From Alistipes sp. (GTDB taxonomy: Bacteria; Bacteroidota; Bacteroidia; Bacteroidales; Rikenellaceae): DNA of 10,226 nucleotides. Each line of letters starts with the position of its first letter. Within the stretch, counting starts at the first letter, position 1. The stretch lies in NCBI GenBank assembly GCA_017629615.1, contig JAGBWT010000099.1, positions 1 through 10,226 on the forward strand, read 5' to 3'. A program made the position numbers and the translations under genes. The notes under the pieces were generated by a model. That model was given only the letters and a program-made list of their open reading frames with translations. It had not been told where the DNA came from and did not search any database. Positions 6,376 to 10,226 of the stretch are shown in pieces.

Positions 6376-7191
6376 CTATTTATTATCAACTTTGTTCTTG
6401 TCTATGTAATCTTTTGCCTCTTTGGCATAGCGTTCGAGCTCTTTGATATGCTTCGACTCGGGGAACTCCTCGATAAAGGTGTAGTAGGAGTCGAGGGTCG
6501 AGAGGTAGCGGTCGGCCTGCTTCTCGATAATAGAGTTGTGGGCCAAGCGATAGCTCGAAACCACGATGTAGTACATAATCTCCTCGCGGTGGCTCGAATT
6601 GCCATAGTTCTTCAACGCATTCTTAAATGCTACGACTGCCGACTTGTAGCGCTGGATTTTGAAGTATGTGTATGCGTTGATGAAGTTCTTGTCGTGCAAA
6701 CGGACCGTCAATTCGTCGATAATGCCACGGAAGGCCTCTACACGCTCCGAGTTAGGATAGCGCTCGATAAAGTCGGTGAGCGATACGATTGCCTGCGCGG
6801 TCATTGATTGGTCGCGAGTAGGGCCTGGCGAGAGGTAGTATTGGCAAAGTGCGTGCATACCCTCGGCGTCCTCGATAAATATCGAACGGCCAAAGCGACG
6901 ACGGAACTCGTCGAAGGCGGTCTGTGCATCGTGATAGTCGCGGTGCTTGAACTTGCTTCGAGCCGAGAAGAAGGCTATCGAGTCCTCACGCTGTGAGCCG
7001 ATATAGTAGCCATAGCAGGCGTCGAACAGGTTGGCTGCACGTTGCCATTTTTCGGCTTTGTAGAGGCGCATAGCGGTATTGTATATCAGTTCGGGGTCGC
7101 CACTTTTGGCAATCTGACTCAAACCGGTACACGAAAAGAGCGCGCAAAGCACCGTTGCGACAATCGCTAAATTTATGATAAATCGTTTCAT
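6376..7191 (-). CDS. bamD: Outer membrane assembly lipoprotein BamD
   Basis: BamD is the essential TPR lipoprotein of the BAM complex that works with BamA to insert beta-barrel proteins into the outer membrane; it faces the periplasm. The 271-residue product begins with a lipoprotein signal peptide, MKRFIINLAIVATVLCALFSC, with the lipidated Cys21. The rest consists of TPR-like helical pairs, seen as repeated aromatic/alanine patterns such as YNTAMRLYKAEKWQRAANLF, AFFSARSKFKHRDYHDAQTAF and YKSAVVAFKNALKNY, up to the basic C-terminus. It is a little longer than E. coli BamD (245), as usual in this phylum. It is the first gene after a clear promoter and leads the run rpoZ-coaBC-recN. It could be called a generic TPR lipoprotein, but the context makes BamD very likely. 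Confidence 0.95.
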   Translation of the reverse strand: MKRFIINLAIVATVLCALFSCTGLSQIAKSGDPELIYNTAMRLYKAEKWQRAANLFDACYGYYIGSQREDSIAFFSARSKFKHRDYHDAQTAFDEFRRRFGRSIFIEDAEGMHALCQYYLSPGPTRDQSMTAQAIVSLTDFIERYPNSERVEAFRGIIDELTVRLHDKNFINAYTYFKIQRYKSAVVAFKNALKNYGNSSHREEIMYYIVVSSYRLAHNSIIEKQADRYLSTLDSYYTFIEEFPESKHIKELERYAKEAKDYIDKNKVDNK

Positions 7192-7222
7192 CGTAATCTC
7201 TTTCTTGTGGCGTATAATCGCG

Positions 7223-7255
7223 CAAAGTTACATAACTTTTAACGAAAATGCAAAA
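7223..7255 (-). promoter_or_regulatory. Bacteroidetes-type promoter for the bamD operon
   Basis: On the minus strand TTTTG (-33 element, ending at 7251) is followed by 20 bp and TAACTTTG (7230-7223), matching TTG-N19-21-TAnnTTTG. Transcription should start near 7218-7215, leaving a leader of about 25 nt before the bamD ATG at 7191. The leader carries AAGAAAGAGA, A-rich rather than a classical Shine-Dalgarno. No equally good promoter is seen in the short gaps of the downstream genes. Confidence 0.78.
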
Positions 7256-7263
7256 TAAATATT

Positions 7264-7278
7264 GCGCGTATTATGCGC
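7264..7278. repeat. Near-palindrome upstream of the bamD promoter
   Basis: The 15 bases 7264-7278 (minus strand GCGCATAATACGCGC) form an inverted repeat with six of seven pairs matching around a single central base. The centre lies about 20 bp upstream of the -33 element. It could be an operator, but no regulator is suggested by the window. Confidence 0.35.
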
Positions 7279-7307
7279 GTGCGTGCAGAAGTGTGCGTAC
7301 AAGGCCG

Positions 7308-7328
7308 AAAAAAGGCTCTTTTTTGCCC
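7308..7328 (-). terminator. Possible rho-independent terminator of asd
   Basis: Six bases after the asd stop the minus strand reads GGGC, an 8-nt A-rich loop, GCC, then six T residues. The four-pair stem (one a G-U, using the first T) is short; an alternative 7-bp stem pairs the A run with the T run around AGC. The T run and the location between asd and the bamD promoter support the call, but the hairpin is weak. The plus strand has a mirror-image hairpin sharing the same central arm (7303-7324). Confidence 0.42.
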
Positions 7329-7333
7329 ACTTT

Positions 7334-8347
7334 TTACCCCTTGATATGACCTTCGGCGATAAGCCACTCGGCAATCTGTATGGCATTCAGCGCAGCACCC
7401 TTCTTGATTTGGTCGGCTACGCACCAGAACGATAGGCCGCACTCGTTGGTCAGGTCTTTGCGGATACGACCCACATACACAGGCTCGTTGCCGGCTACAA
7501 AGAGTGGCATCGGATACTCCTTCTGCTCCGGATTATCGACCACCACAACCCCTTTGGCTGCGGCAAAGGCCTCGCGAGCCTCCTCGACCGATACGGGGCG
7601 GTCGGTCTCAATCCAGATGCTCTCGGAGTGCGCACGCATAACGGGTACGCGGACGCAAGTGGCCGAAACGGCGATGTCGGAGTGCATAATCTTGCGGGTC
7701 TCGTTGTACATCTTCATCTCCTCCTTCGTGTAGCCGTTGTCGGTGAAGAGGTCGATATGAGGTATGACGTTGAATGCTAATTGGTGCGCAAACTTCTCGA
7801 CAACAGGCTCTTCGCCATTGGCTATCGAGGCGTGTTGCTGCTCCAACTCGGCCATAGCCTGCGCACCGGCACCGCTGGCTGACTGATAGGTGGCAACGTG
7901 TACGCGACGAATGTGGGCTATACGCTCGATGGCGGCCAACGCTACGACCATCTGAATTGTGGTGCAATTGGGGTTGGCGATGATGCGACGCGGAGCGTTG
8001 AGCGCATCTTCGGCATTGACCTCGGGTACAACGAGAGGCACATCGGACTCCATACGGAAGCAACTCGAATTGTCAATCATCAACGCACCATATTTGGTGA
8101 TAGTCTCGGCATACTCGCGCGAAACCGAACCTCCGGCCGATACGAGGGCGATGTCGATATTTTTGAACGAATCGTCGTGTTGGAGGAGTTTGATGGTCAG
8201 CTCCTTGCCCTTAAATGTTCGGGTTTGACCCGCACTGCGCGACGAGCCGAACAATACCAATTCGTCGCACGGAAAATCGTGCGATTCGAGGATTTCGAGA
8301 AATTCCTGACCGACGGCGCCACTTGCGCCAACTACTGCTACTTTCAT
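7334..8347 (-). CDS. asd: Aspartate-semialdehyde dehydrogenase
   Basis: Asd reduces aspartyl-4-phosphate to aspartate semialdehyde with NADPH, at the branch to diaminopimelate/lysine, threonine and methionine; it is cytoplasmic. The 337-residue product has the usual length. Visible features are the NADP-binding loop GASGAVG (7-13), DNSSCFRM (92-99), the catalytic Cys128 in NPNCTTIQ, Gln155 in YQSASGAG, the substrate-binding KMYNETRKI (212-220), Arg233, and the general base His240 in [11 protein letters not shown]. The start at 8347 ([10 protein letters not shown]) fits the family; an in-frame ATG 14 codons earlier would add [14 protein letters not shown] and overlap the PBP gene by 17 bp, so it is less likely. 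It begins 25 bp after that gene and is probably co-transcribed, linking precursor supply with peptidoglycan synthesis. Confidence 0.97.
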   Translation of the reverse strand: MKVAVVGASGAVGQEFLEILESHDFPCDELVLFGSSRSAGQTRTFKGKELTIKLLQHDDSFKNIDIALVSAGGSVSREYAETITKYGALMIDNSSCFRMESDVPLVVPEVNAEDALNAPRRIIANPNCTTIQMVVALAAIERIAHIRRVHVATYQSASGAGAQAMAELEQQHASIANGEEPVVEKFAHQLAFNVIPHIDLFTDNGYTKEEMKMYNETRKIMHSDIAVSATCVRVPVMRAHSESIWIETDRPVSVEEAREAFAAAKGVVVVDNPEQKEYPMPLFVAGNEPVYVGRIRKDLTNECGLSFWCVADQIKKGAALNAIQIAEWLIAEGHIKG

Positions 8348-8372
8348 ATCTGTATTGGGTTTTATCGTGTTG

Positions 8373-10226
8373 TTATTCAAAAAATTCATCGTTCAAATCG
8401 TTTTGAACCGAACTGCTTACCTGCTCCTCATCGCAGACCTGCTCCTCCCACATTGGCGGAGCGATAAATTTGTCGTCGCGGCTAATGTGGCACGCGGGGT
8501 CTTCGTGAACGTGTTTGAGGAAGTCTCCGACAATAGGCAGAGCCATAACCGAGCCCTCGCCACGACGACGCAGGTGTATCGATTGGTCCTCGCCGCCGAC
8601 CCACGCACCGGCAACAAGTCGAGGCGTGATGCACATAAACCAGCCGTCGCGGTTGTTGTTCGACGTACCCGTTTTACCTGCAATATCGACTCCGTCCATA
8701 CCGAACTGCCAGCCCATTCGTCGGCCCGTACCGTTGGTTATGACGTTTTTGAGCATCGTGACCATTGTGTAGGCTGTTTCGCGACTGATAGCATCTTGCG
8801 ACGAGGTTGAGAACGAGGAGATAAGGTTGCCCTGTCGGTCCTCGATATGGGTGACAAATATCGGCTTATTGTGGACACCTTCGTTGGCAAATGTCGCGTA
8901 GGCTCCGACCATCTCGAAGATGTTGGACTCGAACGTGCCGAGGCAGAGCGCATAGACAGGGTCGATAAAGCTCGATATGCCCATATTGTGGATAAAATCG
9001 GCTACGGCCTCGGGCTGTTTTGCCTGCTTCATAATCCAAGCCGAGTAGTTGTTGCGACTCAAAGCCAAACCCCACTTCAAAGGGTGAAGGACTCCGTCGT
9101 ACTCGACCTTGCCGGCCTCCTTTGGCGACCAAGCTGTGCCGACAGCAGTCTCGATGGTGACGGGCAGATTTGGCACCATCGTACAAGGCGACATACCGAG
9201 GTGGTCGATTGCGAAGGTATAGATAAACGGCTTGACGGTCGAGCCGATTTGTCGTTTGCCCTGCTTCGCCATATCGTACTTGAAATATTGGAAGTTAGGA
9301 CCACCGACATAGGCCTTGATATGGCCCGTTTGTGGCTCGATGGCGACAAACGAAGCTCGCATAATGCGCTTGTGGTGGAGAATAGAGTCGCGAGGGGTGA
9401 GCAGCGTGTCGCGCTCGCCGTGGTAGGTAAAGACCTTCATACGGCAACGACGCTCGAAACTCTCGTATATCTCCTTTTCGCCCACACCGTCGTTCTTCAT
9501 ATTGCGGTAGCGGTCGGAGTTGCGCATAGCACGTCGGATAATCTTCTCGACCTCCTCCTCTTCGGTGTCGTTGAAGAGCGTCTGTGTCGTGCGTACCTGC
9601 TCGTCCATCGCTGGCTGAATGACAGTTTTCAACTGCTTTATGAGTGCCTGCTCGGCATACTCCTGCATCGAGGCGTCGATAGTGGTGTAGATTTTCAGAC
9701 CATCGCGGTAGATGTTGTATGGTGTGCCGTCGGCCTTCTTGTTTTTGTGACACCAACCATAGAGCGGATTCTCCTCGTATTGCTTCACGGCCTGGTCGTA
9801 ATCCCACTTGGTATAGAATTGGTTGCGCTTCGGAGGGTTGGCATTCATCACCAGGCGCAACATCTCGCGGAAGTAGGTCGCCTTGCCGTAGTTGTGAGAT
9901 ACGGGGCGGAAGTTGAGGACAATCGGCAGTGCCGAAATCGAGTCGAGTTCTTCGCGCGATATTGCTCCGCACTCGTGAATACGACGCAAGACGAGGTTGC
10001 GGCGGTTGAGTGCGTTCTCGGGGTTGCGTACGGGAGAGTAGCGTGTCGGAGCATTGACTACGCCCACCAGCACTGCGGCCTCTTGGAGATTGAGCGCATC
10101 GGGCGTCTTGCCAAAGAAGGTATTGGCGGCCGACTTGATACCATAGGAGTTGGAGCCATACTCGACCGTGTTGAGATACATCGCGATAATCTCCTCCTTG
10201 GTATAGTTGTGTTCGAGTTTTACGGC
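8373..10226 (-). CDS. mrcA: Class A penicillin-binding protein 1A (glycosyltransferase/transpeptidase), N-terminus outside the window
   Basis: A bifunctional peptidoglycan synthase anchored in the inner membrane and acting in the periplasm. The visible 617 residues run open to the window edge; about 150 residues of a roughly 770-residue protein (membrane anchor and start of the GT51 domain with its catalytic Glu) are missing. The frame enters at [19 protein letters not shown], late GT51 motifs, then [18 protein letters not shown] and [12 protein letters not shown]. The transpeptidase domain has the catalytic Ser in STVK (codon 9242-9240), SRN (Ser codon 9059-9057) and KTG (Lys codon 8675-8673). 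The segment between them carries an insert with many charged residues. The C-terminal tail is acidic and ends DDEFFE. It is the upstream neighbour of asd. PBP1A-type is favoured over PBP1C by the SRN and KTGTS arrangement and length; mrcA is assigned by family. Confidence 0.94.
   Translation of the reverse strand, partial: AVKLEHNYTKEEIIAMYLNTVEYGSNSYGIKSAANTFFGKTPDALNLQEAAVLVGVVNAPTRYSPVRNPENALNRRNLVLRRIHECGAISREELDSISALPIVLNFRPVSHNYGKATYFREMLRLVMNANPPKRNQFYTKWDYDQAVKQYEENPLYGWCHKNKKADGTPYNIYRDGLKIYTTIDASMQEYAEQALIKQLKTVIQPAMDEQVRTTQTLFNDTEEEEVEKIIRRAMRNSDRYRNMKNDGVGEKEIYESFERRCRMKVFTYHGERDTLLTPRDSILHHKRIMRASFVAIEPQTGHIKAYVGGPNFQYFKYDMAKQGKRQIGSTVKPFIYTFAIDHLGMSPCTMVPNLPVTIETAVGTAWSPKEAGKVEYDGVLHPLKWGLALSRNNYSAWIMKQAKQPEAVADFIHNMGISSFIDPVYALCLGTFESNIFEMVGAYATFANEGVHNKPIFVTHIEDRQGNLISSFSTSSQDAISRETAYTMVTMLKNVITNGTGRRMGWQFGMDGVDIAGKTGTSNNNRDGWFMCITPRLVAGAWVGGEDQSIHLRRRGEGSVMALPIVGDFLKHVHEDPACHISRDDKFIAPPMWEEQVCDEEQVSSSVQNDLNDEFFE

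Noticed and set aside
8348..8389. Upstream ATG for asd adding 14 residues
   Set aside because: It would overlap the PBP gene by 17 bp and precede the conserved family N-terminus ([10 protein letters not shown]) with an Asn-rich stretch unlike Asd.
7898..8467. A long plus-strand open frame opposite asd and the end of the PBP gene
   Set aside because: It lies opposite strongly conserved genes in a GC-rich codon pattern that keeps the antisense frame open. The translation has no recognisable domain and no promoter is in front of it.

Overview
The window looks like chromosomal housekeeping DNA from a member of the Bacteroidales, possibly Alistipes/Rikenellaceae-like (genus is a guess). The evidence is three-fold: two promoters match the Bacteroidetes sigma-A pattern (TTG, 19-20 bp, TAnnTTTG); the omega subunit is the Bacteroidetes type; and the order bamD-rpoZ-coaBC-...-recN is typical of the phylum. 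Every gene I can support lies on the minus strand, so transcription runs from high to low coordinates. I see no mobile element, CRISPR array or prophage.

Layout in the direction of transcription. (1) 10226-7334: the C-terminal four fifths of a class A penicillin-binding protein (PBP1A type), then asd, 25 bp apart. Asd feeds diaminopimelate synthesis and the PBP polymerises and crosslinks peptidoglycan, so the pair fits a cell-wall theme. A weak terminator-like hairpin follows asd. (2) 7333-7192: a 142-bp intergenic stretch with the terminator, an alternating purine/pyrimidine tract with a near-palindrome, and a clear promoter. (3) 7191-364: seven genes with gaps of 27 bp or less, likely one operon: bamD (outer-membrane assembly lipoprotein), rpoZ (RNA polymerase omega), coaBC (coenzyme A synthesis), recN (DNA repair), then a three-gene ABC importer of the vitamin B12/iron-chelate class (lipoprotein binding protein, FecCD permease, ATPase). 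The last two junctions overlap (TAATG and ATGA). (4) 363-249: a T-rich stretch, a second promoter and a 37-bp imperfect inverted repeat at the presumed transcription start. (5) 248-177: tRNA-Glu(UUC). (6) 176-1: no recognised gene, but a reading frame from 126 stays open to the window edge.

The most interesting signal is inside coaBC. The linker between the CoaC and CoaB domains is encoded by ten consecutive A residues ending in the slippery heptamer A-AAA-AAG. After a -1 shift the next codons are GAG TAG, as in the E. coli dnaX frameshift site (GAG TGA). An 8-bp perfect inverted repeat enclosing a second 5-bp stem begins two bases downstream. This arrangement could release a free CoaC decarboxylase from the bifunctional gene. 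Further points worth checking are the altered active-site residues in CoaC, the apparent absence of porD between coaBC and recN, and the hairpin leader of the tRNA.
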